From: Candidatus Omnitrophota bacterium
Lineage (GTDB): Bacteria > Omnitrophota > Gorgyraeia > Zapsychrales > Fredricksoniimonadaceae
Direction of reading: 5' to 3'
NCBI GenBank assembly: GCA_015228785.1
Contig: JADGCU010000011.1
Location: forward strand, 1-33,111
DNA length: 33,111 nt
Of this stretch, positions 14,631-24,181 are shown one piece after another. The notes below the pieces were generated by a model. It made no database searches. It was not told the DNA's origin and saw only the letters and a list, made by a program, of their open reading frames with translations. The position numbers and the translations under genes are program-made. Numbering within the stretch: position 1 is the first letter of the stretch; each line of letters begins with the position of its first letter.

Positions 14631-16469
14631 CTAAAGCTTCTGAGCCTCCCATTGTTTATAAAAAGCCCCCTTTTTATCAATCAGTTCCTGTAAGGTGCCA
14701 GATTCCACGACCTTCCCTTTATCCAAGTAAATAATTTTATCTGCCTTTTTAATCGTTGAGATCCTGTGCGCAATAATGATCAGCGTCTTTTCCCGGCCAA
14801 CCTCCAACACAAAATCATTGATCCGCGCCTCTGTGGAAGAATCCAAAGCGCTGGTCGCTTCATCCATGATCAAAATTTCAGGATCTTTAATGATCGCACG
14901 CGCAATAGACAACCGCTGACGCTCTCCCCCTGAAAGCCGCGATCCTCTCTCCCCAACCGAAGTATCATATTTGTTAGGCATCTTATCAATAAAGTCGTGA
15001 ACATGAACTCGCATCCCAATCTCCTGAAAAAACTCATCAGACACTTCCGAGGAGGTTCCATAGAGAATATTATTACGAACTGTATCATTAAACAAAAGAA
15101 CTTCCTGACTCACAAAAGCCATGTATTTTCTAAGCGTCGCCACATCATATTCACGGATATCCTGACCATCAACAAAAATAGATCCTTGCGGACAATCATA
15201 AAACCTCAAAAGTAAATTAACCAACGTGCTCTTTCCAGAACCAGAGGGGCCAACAATCGCCAAAATAGAGCGCTTATCTATCGAAAAACTCACTCTGTCC
15301 AAAACCAGAGGTTGATTAGCCGCATATCGAAAAGAAAGGCCCTTGATTTCGATCCCCTTCGTTAAACCTGTAAATTTCTCTTGTCCCCCTGGCACAACCA
15401 CAGATCCATCCTGCTGAAGAACATGCTCAATATCACGCAACGCCGCAGCCGCACTCGCTGATTTAAGTTTAAAATTGCTAAACGCGCTGATTCCCGGAAT
15501 AACCCGCATCGCCAAATAAAGAAAGACTATCATCTGCGACGAATTTTGAACATGCTCTACACGCATAAAAAACGCCAAACCAATAGCAACACATAAAATA
15601 CCCGTCATGGTTCCCACATCTTCGACCGGTCTGGCAAGGGCCATCATTCTTTGTACCTTAAACGACTCCCCAATCTCCTGTTCACTGACAGCGGAAAAAT
15701 TAGCGATCTCCTGCCTCTCCTTAGAAAAGCCTTTAATCACAGGCATACAGTAAAGCATATTAAAAATCTTCTCATTCAGACTTTTCTGAACACGATCATG
15801 TTCTTGAGACAAATTCCGAATCTTCTGAATAATCCTGCGGGTCAGAAGACTTATCAAAGGAAACGCCACTGCCGTAACAAGGGTCAGCTTCCATGAGATT
15901 GTCACCATCACCAAAACACAAACGAGCACCAACAAAGACTGCGAGATGAGAGCCTGGAACAACCCAAATTGAGATTCAATAAGATTTGTCGACTTGGCAA
16001 GAACGGATTGTAAATAAGAAATAGTATTCTGATCATAAAACTTTTTCCCATATCCTAAACATTTCTCAATAAGCATTTGTCTCACATTCACGGTCGCAAT
16101 GCGCGCCTGAATCTGAGTAGACAAAGAAGCCAAATATTGAAATATGTTCTTAGCGATCGTCACTGCATAAATCCAAACGACAAGCAAAACAAAAAGACTT
16201 GAGGATGTGCTAAAAGTATTTGGAAGTTTCCGCACAAAAAAAGAAAGTCCCCACAAATTTTGAACATATGAGAAATCGCCACTGATAAGGCCACGTACTA
16301 AAGGAAAAAGAAGTCGAAAAACATACAACGCAGAAAGGCTGAATAATAAAGAAAAGAGAATAGATAAAGCAAAATACCACATGTTCACCCTTCCCATCTT
16401 TAAGAAAGAAAGAAGCTTCCACGTGTTTTCAAAGACCCCCACCTTGGACGGCGAATCAACATGAGCCAT
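14631..16469 (-). CDS. MsbA-type ABC exporter (fused permease and ATPase)
   Basis: A 612-residue half-transporter. The membrane domain is about 30-330 with six predicted helices. The nucleotide-binding domain starts near 373, with Walker A GPSGSGKSTLVNLL (about 407-420), the signature LSGGERQRLSIARAI, Walker B EILIMDEATSALDS and the switch His in IIAHRISTI. It should work as a homodimer in the inner membrane. Layout and sequence are like MsbA and other lipid or lipid-linked exporters; the cargo cannot be read from sequence. It stands alone between the pilus and SUF operons. ATG 16469 has AGG at suitable spacing. The 139-base gap before it is AT-rich, and I see no confident promoter there. Confidence 0.85.
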   Translation of the reverse strand: MAHVDSPSKVGVFENTWKLLSFLKMGRVNMWYFALSILFSLLFSLSALYVFRLLFPLVRGLISGDFSYVQNLWGLSFFVRKLPNTFSTSSSLFVLLVVWIYAVTIAKNIFQYLASLSTQIQARIATVNVRQMLIEKCLGYGKKFYDQNTISYLQSVLAKSTNLIESQFGLFQALISQSLLVLVCVLVMVTISWKLTLVTAVAFPLISLLTRRIIQKIRNLSQEHDRVQKSLNEKIFNMLYCMPVIKGFSKERQEIANFSAVSEQEIGESFKVQRMMALARPVEDVGTMTGILCVAIGLAFFMRVEHVQNSSQMIVFLYLAMRVIPGISAFSNFKLKSASAAAALRDIEHVLQQDGSVVVPGGQEKFTGLTKGIEIKGLSFRYAANQPLVLDRVSFSIDKRSILAIVGPSGSGKSTLVNLLLRFYDCPQGSIFVDGQDIREYDVATLRKYMAFVSQEVLLFNDTVRNNILYGTSSEVSDEFFQEIGMRVHVHDFIDKMPNKYDTSVGERGSRLSGGERQRLSIARAIIKDPEILIMDEATSALDSSTEARINDFVLEVGREKTLIIIAHRISTIKKADKIIYLDKGKVVESGTLQELIDKKGAFYKQWEAQKL

Positions 16470-16608
16470 ATTGACCTATTATGAAAAGAGTTATAAATGG
16501 GAACATAATGAATGTGCCGCTTATATTTTTATCAAAATATTAGACGACTACAAGAATTATTCAATAATAATATTGTGGAGGTGATAGCCGAAACAACAAT
16601 GAAGAGAA

Positions 16609-17064
16609 TTATTCCGTAGAAACAACCTTGGCATGATCGATCGCCCCCTTCATGGTATGCCATGCGAGAATGGCACATTTAACACGACTGGGGTATTTCC
16701 AAATACCAGAAAAGACAGTAAGCTTCCCCAAATGATGAATATCTTTTTCAGGATCGAGCTCTTTAGTCACAAGCCGGCGAAATTCATCGAACAGAACCTT
16801 GGCCTCATCAACGGTCTTCCCCTTCAAGCCTGCGGTCATCATAGAAGCCGAGGCCTTGGAAATCGCGCAGCCATCTCCCAAGAAAGAAACATCCCCAATA
16901 ACACCCTCAGCGCTAACCTGAAGATAAACAGTCAAGTGATCTCCACAAAGCGGATTATACCCTTCCGCCTCATGAGAGCACGGCTCCAGCTTCATGAAGT
17001 TACGAGGCTTCTTGTTATGTTCCAGGATCACCTGCTGATAAAGTTCATCATTATGAATAGACAT
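16609..17064 (-). CDS. sufU: SufU-type Fe-S assembly protein
   Basis: A 151-residue IscU-fold protein with Cys40 and Asp42 (PLCGDH), Cys66 (GCAISKASASMM) and Cys130 (KCAILAWHT). It carries the extra stretch of about 20 residues before the last Cys (KLTVFSGIWKYPSRVKC) that marks SufU rather than IscU. SufU binds zinc and accepts sulfur from the SufS persulfide, passing it to SufBCD. It is the last gene of the SUF operon, 13 bases after sufS. No SufE gene is present, in line with SufU taking that role. No clear terminator is seen after its stop. Confidence 0.93.
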   Translation of the reverse strand: MSIHNDELYQQVILEHNKKPRNFMKLEPCSHEAEGYNPLCGDHLTVYLQVSAEGVIGDVSFLGDGCAISKASASMMTAGLKGKTVDEAKVLFDEFRRLVTKELDPEKDIHHLGKLTVFSGIWKYPSRVKCAILAWHTMKGAIDHAKVVSTE

Positions 17065-17077
17065 ACGCTATAAGCCT

Positions 17078-18301
17078 CTAATGAAATATCTTGATGACAT
17101 TCCCAAGTGCCCTCACAAAAATATCAATCTCTTCCTTAGTATTATAAAACGCTAATGACGCCCTTGATGTCGCCGGGATACCAAAATGCTTCATCACCGG
17201 CTGAGTACAATGATGCCCTGTACGGATCGCCACCCCCTCACGGTCAATCAATGTCCCAATATCATGCGCATGAATATTCTCAAGAACAAACGAAAAGATG
17301 GGCGCCTTATTCCTGGCCGTCCCAATCATCCTCAATCCTTCCACCGCTGTCAGCGCCCGAATGCCATAATCCAGAAGTTCTTTCTTATACGCGATCATAT
17401 CTGCCCAACCAAGCCCCCTGACGTAATCAATAGCAGCTCCCATACCGATAATTCCCGCAATATTAGGCGTACCTGCCTCAAATTTCAAAGGCAGACGGTT
17501 GAAGATCGTTTTATCAAATGTGACACTCAAAATCATATCGCCACCACCCTGATACGGCGGCATTGTTTCAAGAATACTCTCCTTACCATACAATACACCA
17601 ACGCCAGTGGGGCCAAAAAGCTTATGACCTGAAAAAACAAGGAAATCCACATCAAGCGCCTGGACATCGACTGGCTCATGAGACACTCCCTGGGCCGCAT
17701 CCAGCAAAAAGAGAGCCCCTGCCGTATGCGCAAGCTTGATCATGTCAGAAACAGGATTAACAGTGCCTAGAGAATTAGAAACATGGACCATTGACACGAT
17801 CTTTGTTCTTGAGGACAACAACCCTTTGTATTCCTCGAGAATAATTTCCCCCTGATCATTAATGGGCACCACCTTAATCACACACCCCGTGGCCTCACGG
17901 ATAAGTTGCCACGGAACAATATTAGAATGATGTTCCATTTCCGACAATAAGACCTCATCCCCTGACTTCAAGAACGTCCGGCCCCAACATGCTGCCACAA
18001 GATTGATCGACTCTGTCGCGCCCTTCGTAAAAACAATCTCGCTCAAACTTCTGGCATTTAAAAACCGTCTTGCTTTCTCCCGAGTCGCCTCATAATCAGC
18101 CGTCGCCTGCTCACTTAAATAATGAACACCCCGGTGAATATTAGCCGTGCGATGGCAATAATGATCCTGGGTCGATGAGGAAACCTGACAGGGTTTAAAG
18201 GTCGTCGCCGCATTATCAAAATATACGATGGGCTTCTCATCACGGCCCCGGGCCTGTAGATTAGGAAAGTCATCTCTGACACGCTTCACATCAAAAAGCA
18301 T
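17078..18301 (-). CDS. sufS: Cysteine desulfurase SufS
   Basis: A 407-residue fold-type I PLP enzyme of the SufS/CsdA group. The PLP lysine is K227 in FSGHKLFGPTGVG, the active-site cysteine is C365 in RTGHHCTQPVM, substrate-site His and Asp lie in EMEHHSNIVPW and LLDAAQGVSH, and the N-terminal YFDNAATT is typical. It converts cysteine to alanine and holds the sulfur as a persulfide for SufU. One base separates its ATG from the sufD stop, so it is clearly co-translated in the SUF operon. Length is normal for the family. Confidence 0.95.
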   Translation of the reverse strand: MLFDVKRVRDDFPNLQARGRDEKPIVYFDNAATTFKPCQVSSSTQDHYCHRTANIHRGVHYLSEQATADYEATREKARRFLNARSLSEIVFTKGATESINLVAACWGRTFLKSGDEVLLSEMEHHSNIVPWQLIREATGCVIKVVPINDQGEIILEEYKGLLSSRTKIVSMVHVSNSLGTVNPVSDMIKLAHTAGALFLLDAAQGVSHEPVDVQALDVDFLVFSGHKLFGPTGVGVLYGKESILETMPPYQGGGDMILSVTFDKTIFNRLPLKFEAGTPNIAGIIGMGAAIDYVRGLGWADMIAYKKELLDYGIRALTAVEGLRMIGTARNKAPIFSFVLENIHAHDIGTLIDREGVAIRTGHHCTQPVMKHFGIPATSRASLAFYNTKEEIDIFVRALGNVIKIFH

Positions 18302-18302
18302 A

Positions 18303-19538
18303 TTAAAACGCAGCCATCTTTCCGATGACGGCCCTCAAATCAGGGTTAACTATCTTATTTAAAACATCATCAACAAAACCACGAACAAGCATCTGTCTGG
18401 CCTCTTGTTTACTGATCCCTCGCGTCTGCAGATAAAAAAGCTCCTCGTCATTCAACTGACCAATCGTGGCCCCATGCGTACACTTCACATCATCTGCATT
18501 GATCTCCAGCTGAGGCTTCGTATCGACACGACATTCGCGACTCAAGATGAGATTTTTATTCAACTGATACGAATTTGTCAACTGTGCTTCTCGACGGACA
18601 AAGATCTTTCCATTAAAAACCGAATGCGCCTTATCCTGCAAAATACATTTATAAAGCTGATCGCTCCTGGTGTTAGGCGCCGCATGATCTACACACGTAT
18701 GACTGTCCGCATGTCGATCTCCCTTTAAGGCATGAAGACCATTAACGCGAGCCTCAGCGCCCTCTCCCTCAAGAACCACATTTACATTATTCCGAAATAT
18801 CCTGGCGCCCGTGGTCAATACAAAGGAATCCAGCCGACTATTACGCTCCTGCCTGATACGGACAGATCCAATATGAAACGCCTGCGCAGAATGTCCCTGC
18901 GCCTGTATGTATTCCAAAGAAGCATCTTCCTCAATAAGCCCCTCCACAACAGGACAATGAAAATACTCCCCTTCATCAAAAGAGGCCACGGTCTCCCAGA
19001 AAATCGCCCCAGCGCCTCGTCCAATCTTAAGAAAAGTCCTGGGGAAAATAGCCTGCCGCCCAACAGCCCCATCCAATAGATGAATAATATGAAAAGGAGC
19101 GCATCCCTTGACCCCTTGAGGCACACCAATAAAGATCGCATCTTTTACAAACGCCTCATTAAGAGCCCGAAAGACCGGTGTTTCATTCTTTGCAAGATCG
19201 GAAACAGAAGATTTTGCAAACCCCATCGCATCGAGGCCTGTCTTCACCTGCCAACGAGGATCAATTTTTCCTGTTTCTGATAAATGTTCCAAAAAGAGCC
19301 CATTGACAAAAACAAAATTAACTGCCCCTGGCATAAAAAGGTCTTTGACCCGATCAGGCAATGCTCCCTCGAATCGACTTACCGGCGTAAAATACTGCTC
19401 CCCTAATCCAGTAAGATTTGTATACTTCCATTCCTCACTCTTAAATGTAGGCCAAGGCATATCTGCCAACGCCGAAATATCCACGCCGGAATCCTTAAAT
19501 CCATCATATAGCTGTGTGCCACGGAAAACAGTTTTCAT
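18303..19538 (-). CDS. sufD: SufD, Fe-S assembly scaffold subunit
   Basis: A 411-residue SufB/SufD-family protein. The N-terminal part has WPTFKSEEWKYTNL, as in SufD, and the conserved right-handed beta-helix core follows (DSHTCVDHAAPNTRSDQLYK, KIFVRREAQLTNSYQLNKNL). It ends with the shared tail DDVKCTHGATIGQLNDEELFYLQTRGISKQEA. SufD pairs with SufB and two SufC ATPases to form the scaffold on which clusters are built; it helps iron entry. It is tightly packed between sufC (one-base gap) and sufS (one-base gap). Confidence 0.93.
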   Translation of the reverse strand: MKTVFRGTQLYDGFKDSGVDISALADMPWPTFKSEEWKYTNLTGLGEQYFTPVSRFEGALPDRVKDLFMPGAVNFVFVNGLFLEHLSETGKIDPRWQVKTGLDAMGFAKSSVSDLAKNETPVFRALNEAFVKDAIFIGVPQGVKGCAPFHIIHLLDGAVGRQAIFPRTFLKIGRGAGAIFWETVASFDEGEYFHCPVVEGLIEEDASLEYIQAQGHSAQAFHIGSVRIRQERNSRLDSFVLTTGARIFRNNVNVVLEGEGAEARVNGLHALKGDRHADSHTCVDHAAPNTRSDQLYKCILQDKAHSVFNGKIFVRREAQLTNSYQLNKNLILSRECRVDTKPQLEINADDVKCTHGATIGQLNDEELFYLQTRGISKQEARQMLVRGFVDDVLNKIVNPDLRAVIGKMAAF

Positions 19539-19539
19539 A

Positions 19540-20292
19540 TTATTTGATCAACCAATCGTATCCCTTGCCCTCAACCTCCAGAGCCAATTCCTTACCGCCT
19601 GACTTAATAATCCGTCCCGCATGAAGAACATGAACAACATCAGGCTGAATATAATTGAGCAACCTCTGATAATGCGTGATCACAATCATCGCATTCTTTT
19701 TAGTGCGCAACTTATTCACACCGCCTGCTACGATCTTCATCGAGTCAATATCCAATCCCGAATCCGTCTCATCCAAGACCGCCAGCCGAGGATTAAGAAC
19801 CGCCATCTGAAGGATCTCATTACGCTTCTTCTCACCACCTGAGAAATCTACATTCACAGCACGATCAATATATTTATCATCCATTTCCAGGACTTTCATC
19901 TTTTCATGAAGAAACTGATCAAAATCCAAAGGATCCATTTCCTCAACACCATGATGACGGCAAACCGCATTGTAGGCAGAACGAAGAAATAAGGACATCG
20001 GAACACCCGGGATTTCAACCGGATACTGAAAAGCAAGAAAAACGCCCTCTTTGGCACGAGCTTCTGGTTCAAGCTCACACAAATTCACAACCCGGCCCGC
20101 AGCCTCATATTCCACCGTGCCACTATCTACCGTATACTGGGGATGCCCCGCAATGATCTTAGATAGAGTACTCTTCCCCGACCCGTTAGGGCCCATGATC
20201 GCATGAACTTCCCCCGCCTTAACCGAGAGGTTCAAGCCCTTAAGAATCTGACTTCCTTCAACACTGGCATAAAGATCTTTAATGTTTAACAT
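19540..20292 (-). CDS. sufC: SufC, ATPase of the SufBCD scaffold
   Basis: A 250-residue soluble ABC ATPase: Walker A GPNGSGKSTLSKIIAGHP, SufC-type insert EIPGVPMSLFLRSAYN, signature FSGGEKKRNEILQMA, Walker B LAVLDETDSGLDID and the switch His in VITHYQRLL. The DETDSGLD form is characteristic of SufC. The track start at 20313 adds seven residues, but ATG 20292 is preceded by AGGAG and gives the usual start MLNIKDLYASV. It drives shape changes in SufB-SufD during cluster assembly. The 77-base gap to sufB is the longest inside the operon and contains a purine-rich GC block of unknown role. Confidence 0.95.
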   Translation of the reverse strand: MLNIKDLYASVEGSQILKGLNLSVKAGEVHAIMGPNGSGKSTLSKIIAGHPQYTVDSGTVEYEAAGRVVNLCELEPEARAKEGVFLAFQYPVEIPGVPMSLFLRSAYNAVCRHHGVEEMDPLDFDQFLHEKMKVLEMDDKYIDRAVNVDFSGGEKKRNEILQMAVLNPRLAVLDETDSGLDIDSMKIVAGGVNKLRTKKNAMIVITHYQRLLNYIQPDVVHVLHAGRIIKSGGKELALEVEGKGYDWLIK

Positions 20293-20369
20293 ACAACTCC
20301 TGTTTAGCGACAAGCCAAGAACATAACATAAAATACCAGTTCGCTTTCGCTGCTCTGCGCTCCGTTCTT

Positions 20370-21824
20370 TTATCCCACACTTCCTTCTAATTTCATTTCC
20401 AATAATTTCACCGCCTCAACCGCAAACTCAAGCGGCAAAGTCTTAAAAACTTCCTTACAAAAGCCATTGATAACAAGAGAGATCGCCTCTTCTTTGGTCA
20501 AACCCCTTGACTGCAGATAAAACACCTGCTCCGCGCTGATCCGTGACGTCGTGGCCTCATGCTCCATCGTTGCAGTATTATTCTTGATCTCAATCGACGG
20601 GAAGGTGTTAGCCTTGCAATTATTCCCAATCAGCATAGAGTCACACTGAGAGAAATTCCGGGCATTCTCAGCCCCTGGCATAATCCTCACAAGTCCACGG
20701 TAATTATTATTGGAATAATCGGAAGAAATGCCTTTAGAAACAATGGTGCTCCGCGTATTCTTACCGATATGGATCATCTTGGTGCCTGTATCAGCCTTCA
20801 TATGATTATTTGTCAGCGCCACAGAATAGAATTCCCCTACAGAATTATCACCAATCAAAAGACAACTTGGATATTTCCACGTGATCGCAGAGCCTGCCTC
20901 CACCTGGGTCCAGGAAATCTTGGAATTGCGCCCCAAACATTTGCCGCGCTTGGTAACAAAATTAAAGATGCCGCCTCGCCCATCCTTGTCCCCTGCGTAC
21001 CAATTCTGAACCGTTGAATACTTGATCTCCGCTCCCTCAAGAGCCACAAGCTCTACAACAGCCGCATGAAGTTGATTTTCATCACGAATGGGGGCCGTAC
21101 ACCCTTCAAGGTAACTTACGTAAGCGCCCTTATCCGCGATCAAGAGCGTTCTCTCAAACTGCCCTGTCTCTTTGGCATTGATACGAAAATACGTCGATAA
21201 TTCTACAGGACAACGCACTCCTGGCGGAATGTAACAAAAAGATCCATCTGTGAAGACCGCGGAATTAAGGGCCGCAAAGAAATTATCATTATAAGAAACA
21301 ACACTCCCCAAATATTTCTGAACCAATTGAGGATGTTTCAGAACCGCTTCTGAAATAGGACAAAAAATGATCCCCATCTTCTCGAGTTCCTTTTGATGGG
21401 TCGTTCCTACGGAAACACTATCAAAAACAGCATCAACAGCAACCCCTGCCAAACGCTTCTGCTCACTTAAAGGAATCCCCAGCCGTTCAAAGGTTTTCAC
21501 AACCTCTTGATCAACCTCATCCAAACTCTTAGGCGTATCTGTTCTCTTCTTAGGCGCAGAATAATACCGGATATCCTGATAGTCGATCGGTTCATAGGAA
21601 AAGTTAGGCCAATGCGGCTCGGCCATGCGCAACCAATGCTGATACGCATTCAATCGCCAACCAAGCATGAAATCTGGCTCTCCTTTTTTCTGAGAAATAA
21701 TGCGAACCACTTCCTCACTTAACCCCTTAGGCAGAGTATCCGTATCGACATCCGTCGAAAAGCCATACTTATACTCCCCCGTCAAGCTGGATTCAGGAAT
21801 TGTTTTTTGTGGCATGTCTGTCAT
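20370..21824 (-). CDS. sufB: SufB, Fe-S assembly scaffold subunit
   Basis: A 484-residue SufB, close to the usual 470-480. Signatures seen are [20 protein letters not shown] at the start, [42 protein letters not shown] and the C-terminal [22 protein letters not shown]. SufB holds the nascent [4Fe-4S] cluster in the SufBC2D complex and receives sulfur. The start at ATG 21824 has only a weak ribosome site; the region just upstream (38 bases after the rrf2 stop) is AT-rich, and coupling to the rrf2 gene may matter. An alternative ATG lies three codons further in. Confidence 0.95.
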   Translation of the reverse strand: MTDMPQKTIPESSLTGEYKYGFSTDVDTDTLPKGLSEEVVRIISQKKGEPDFMLGWRLNAYQHWLRMAEPHWPNFSYEPIDYQDIRYYSAPKKRTDTPKSLDEVDQEVVKTFERLGIPLSEQKRLAGVAVDAVFDSVSVGTTHQKELEKMGIIFCPISEAVLKHPQLVQKYLGSVVSYNDNFFAALNSAVFTDGSFCYIPPGVRCPVELSTYFRINAKETGQFERTLLIADKGAYVSYLEGCTAPIRDENQLHAAVVELVALEGAEIKYSTVQNWYAGDKDGRGGIFNFVTKRGKCLGRNSKISWTQVEAGSAITWKYPSCLLIGDNSVGEFYSVALTNNHMKADTGTKMIHIGKNTRSTIVSKGISSDYSNNNYRGLVRIMPGAENARNFSQCDSMLIGNNCKANTFPSIEIKNNTATMEHEATTSRISAEQVFYLQSRGLTKEEAISLVINGFCKEVFKTLPLEFAVEAVKLLEMKLEGSVG

Positions 21825-21862
21825 ATATCAAATAGTGGAGAAATCCTTCCCCAAACTCCCCA

Positions 21863-22261
21863 TTACATCATTTCACTGACTTTCACATCCTTAAAGACCT
21901 TTAAGACCTTCCCATTGAGCCGCGCCATCGCATCCTTCAAAATACATTTATCAATGCGTTCACAAGCTCCATCCTTTTCAGAACAATCGGTCATAGCAAA
22001 AGGCCCGATGATCATGAGACTCAACTCATAAAGCGTGTGCCTTGAAAGATCAGCAATGAGACGATATCCACCGTAAGCGCCCTGTACGGCCTCAAGGATC
22101 TCACGCTGCGCCATGATTTGTAAAACACGCGATGTCGGATCAAAAGGAATGCCAAAATGACCACAGATCTCCTTAGCCGTTGTCAATTCACCCGGCTTCT
22201 TGGCCTTCATATATTTAAGAGCCGTTAAGGCATATTTGATCTTCTTATGAACACGAATCAT
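21863..22261 (-). CDS. Rrf2-family regulator, likely Fe-S-sensing control of SUF
   Basis: A 132-residue winged-helix protein: IKYALTALKYMKAK..TTAKEICGHFGIP..VLQIMAQREILEAVQGAYGGYRL, the Rrf2 DNA-binding region. C93, C100 and C106 (TDCSEKDGACERIDKC) follow, a CX6CX5C arrangement very near the [2Fe-2S] ligands of IscR and NsrR. Position inside the SUF operon, second gene after nfu, suggests an IscR- or SufR-like role: a cluster-dependent repressor that relaxes when clusters are short. AGGAGGT six bases before ATG 22261 is the best ribosome site in the window, and it overlaps the nfu stop. Confidence 0.9.
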   Translation of the reverse strand: MIRVHKKIKYALTALKYMKAKKPGELTTAKEICGHFGIPFDPTSRVLQIMAQREILEAVQGAYGGYRLIADLSRHTLYELSLMIIGPFAMTDCSEKDGACERIDKCILKDAMARLNGKVLKVFKDVKVSEMM

Positions 22262-22272
22262 CCCGCCACCTC

Positions 22273-22821
22273 CTAGGCCATTTCGATCACGATCTCAGGA
22301 TCGTACTGATCACGTAGAATATTCTGAATCGCATAAAGCGTACCCATGGCCGCATGCGGACAGCATCCGCACGCCCCTTCATATCGGATCGTAAGCGTTT
22401 TCCCATCCAATCCTAAAACTTCAAGGTCTCCCCCATCACGCTGTAAAGACGGTCGGATCGTGGCATTTAAAATCATCTCGATCTTGGCCAATTCTCCGGT
22501 TGACGCTGGCTTGGCTTCTCCTGAAACAGACAATGTAAAATCAGGATTATGACCCCCGATCCCACCCAAGATCACCTTCTTCACGCGCGCCTCAATCGCA
22601 TCCCAATCTCCGGAGCCATTCTGGGTCACCGTAATAAAATTCGAAGAAAAATACACCTCACTCACACTCTCGATTCGCAAAAGATCTCCCGCAATCTTAT
22701 TATCCCCGCACTGCGCGTATTGACGGTAAACAGCACTGTCTTTCGATTTGACAGGTACATTGAGAACAAACTTCATGGCATTAGGATTGGGGGTGGGCTG
22801 AACAGAGATCGTATAATCCAT
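22273..22821 (-). CDS. Nfu-type Fe-S carrier (Nfu_N plus NifU C-terminal domain)
   Basis: A 182-residue protein. The N-terminal Nfu_N domain has the hallmark VQPTPNPNAMKFVLN. The C-terminal NifU-like domain holds ATIRPSLQRDGGDLEVL and the cluster motif GACGCCPHAAMGTLYAIQNIL, a CxxC pair that bridges a [4Fe-4S] cluster in an Nfu dimer. It would hand clusters from SufBCD to target enzymes. The track start at 22908 adds 29 residues of unlikely sequence; ATG 22821 has AGGAG at perfect spacing and gives the normal family start. It is the first gene of the SUF operon, close behind a good promoter. Confidence 0.92.
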   Translation of the reverse strand: MDYTISVQPTPNPNAMKFVLNVPVKSKDSAVYRQYAQCGDNKIAGDLLRIESVSEVYFSSNFITVTQNGSGDWDAIEARVKKVILGGIGGHNPDFTLSVSGEAKPASTGELAKIEMILNATIRPSLQRDGGDLEVLGLDGKTLTIRYEGACGCCPHAAMGTLYAIQNILRDQYDPEIVIEMA

Positions 22822-22854
22822 AAAAGCTCCTTTATTAATTTTTAACGATACGTA

Positions 22855-22883
22855 ACTATACAAGCCTTTTATTAAGTCGTCAA
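22855..22883 (-). promoter_or_regulatory. Sigma-70-type promoter of the SUF operon
   Basis: On the minus strand TTGACG, a 17-base spacer and TATAGT. Both boxes match consensus at five of six positions with ideal spacing. The predicted start lies about 27 bases before the nfu ATG. Confidence 0.7.
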
Positions 22884-22900
22884 TTAACTTATTTAACTTA
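22871..22900. promoter_or_regulatory. Candidate operator at the SUF promoter
   Basis: Two features overlap or abut the -35 box. One is an imperfect inverted repeat, ATTAAGT/ACTTATT, centred on the -35. The other is a direct repeat of TTAACTTA (22884-22891 and 22893-22900) immediately upstream. The Rrf2 protein of the same operon is the obvious candidate ligand; neither repeat matches a textbook IscR site. Confidence 0.4.
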
Positions 22901-22931
22901 CATGACAAGCTGATAAGCGCCCTCTGAGGCT

Positions 22932-24131
22932 TTATGTCTTTAGGACATACTCACGACAGACAAACTCAGCAAAAGGAAAGGCACAGGTGAAGGCAGGAGA
23001 AACAGCATTAAGGACGTGAATCGAATCTTTATCCGCTTCGACGACAAAATCCTGAACAAGCTCAAGACGGGTCTTATCCAAAAGCTGGGCTCTAATACCA
23101 GGACGGGTGAATTCCCCAAAACCCTGGGGATCTACGGGAACCATCTTTGTAGCAAGATTAATAAAATAATTCCTATCGTATTTATGGATCTCCTCAAAAG
23201 CAAGATCCCGAAATCCAAAGGCATTTGTCGTAAAAAGCTTAGCCTCTTGATAAGCAATCTCGGCAAACTCTTCGAACGAGAAATGTTCCCTAAATGAATA
23301 ATTCTCTCTCCAGAAAGCCGGGATCGCTGTGGGGCCGATCTTGATTGTCCCGTCTACTGTCTTTGTATAATGTACGCCCAGGAACGGGTTCTTAAGATTA
23401 GGCACTGGATAAATATTCATACGCACATCAGTCTTGTTCTTGGCATACTTAAGATAAAGCCCCTTAAAAGGGATCATCGTATACTTCTTCCCAAAATCAA
23501 AATCATGCGCAACCTTATCCGCATAAAGCCCTGCACAATTAATAATCTTCTTGCTTTCGAAATCGCCCTGAATCGTTTTTACCACATTCCCCTGATGACC
23601 ACGATAAGCTGTTGAAAACTTAAACTGAACCCCCGCCTTTAAAAGATCGTCTTTAAGCGCAAAAAGAACATCCTGAGGATTAAGGCTTGCCGTATCCGGT
23701 GAATAAAGAGCCTTCTTAAATGTCTGGACTGCCGGCTCCATATCTCTCGCCTGAGCCACATCAATCATCTTAACGTTGGACCCATTACGATTGCCACGGC
23801 GTTCCAATTCATAAAGCTGCTCTAGTTCTCCTTCATCCATCGCGACAACAAGTTTTCCGCAATCATTAAACGGAATCCCCTTGGCCCGACAATAGGACTT
23901 CATGGTCTTATTGCCCTCAACTGTGAACTTAGCCTTAAGACTGTTGGCAGTATAATAAAACCCTCCGTGGAGAACTCCACTATTGCGCCCCGAAGAATGG
24001 GCCCCCACGTCTCCCTCTTTCTCAAGGATACAAATGGTCGCCTGCGGAAAATTCTGGTTCAAATACCTGGCGATCGAAAGCCCAACAATGCCTGCCCCGA
24101 TAATCACGTAATCAAATTTATTTTGCGACAT
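22932..24131 (-). CDS. lhgO: L-2-hydroxyglutarate oxidase-family FAD enzyme (LhgO-like)
   Basis: A 399-residue DAO-fold flavoprotein. The FAD-binding Rossmann motif is DYVIIGAGIVGLSIARYLNQ with ILEKE at the end of the second strand. LhgO-type stretches are GAHSSGRNSGVLHGGFYY, FKGLYLKYAK, NPFLGVHYTKTVDGTIKIGPTAIPAF and PGIRAQLLDK. The family oxidises L-2-hydroxyglutarate to 2-oxoglutarate, often passing electrons to quinone at the membrane. Length is normal (about 400). It lies after the met operon terminator, behind a leader with strong hairpins and no obvious promoter. A related 2-hydroxy acid as substrate cannot be excluded. Confidence 0.85.
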   Translation of the reverse strand: MSQNKFDYVIIGAGIVGLSIARYLNQNFPQATICILEKEGDVGAHSSGRNSGVLHGGFYYTANSLKAKFTVEGNKTMKSYCRAKGIPFNDCGKLVVAMDEGELEQLYELERRGNRNGSNVKMIDVAQARDMEPAVQTFKKALYSPDTASLNPQDVLFALKDDLLKAGVQFKFSTAYRGHQGNVVKTIQGDFESKKIINCAGLYADKVAHDFDFGKKYTMIPFKGLYLKYAKNKTDVRMNIYPVPNLKNPFLGVHYTKTVDGTIKIGPTAIPAFWRENYSFREHFSFEEFAEIAYQEAKLFTTNAFGFRDLAFEEIHKYDRNYFINLATKMVPVDPQGFGEFTRPGIRAQLLDKTRLELVQDFVVEADKDSIHVLNAVSPAFTCAFPFAEFVCREYVLKT

Positions 24132-24146
24132 ATACTTCTTTCTTTC

Positions 24147-24174
24147 CCCCGATTTCGCCCTCGGCGAAACGGGG
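24147..24174. promoter_or_regulatory. Strong hairpin next to the lhgO ribosome site
   Basis: CCCCG/CGGGG and TTTCGCC/GGCGAAA form a 12-bp stem with one bulged base and a three-base loop, ending about 16 bases before the lhgO ATG. It could affect translation or mRNA stability. It lacks a T-run, so it is not a typical terminator in either direction. Confidence 0.5.
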
Positions 24175-24181
24175 TTAATTC

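Noticed and set aside
14631-16469. ABC exporter as part of the pilus system
   Set aside because: Same strand and adjacent, but separated by 184 bases with a possible hairpin and promoter, and of a lipid-exporter type; no evidence ties it to pili.
20293-20369. Purine-rich GC block between sufB and sufC, considered as a repeat element or regulatory hairpin
   Set aside because: It contains AGCGAAAGCGAA but no good stem, and I see no second copy in the window.
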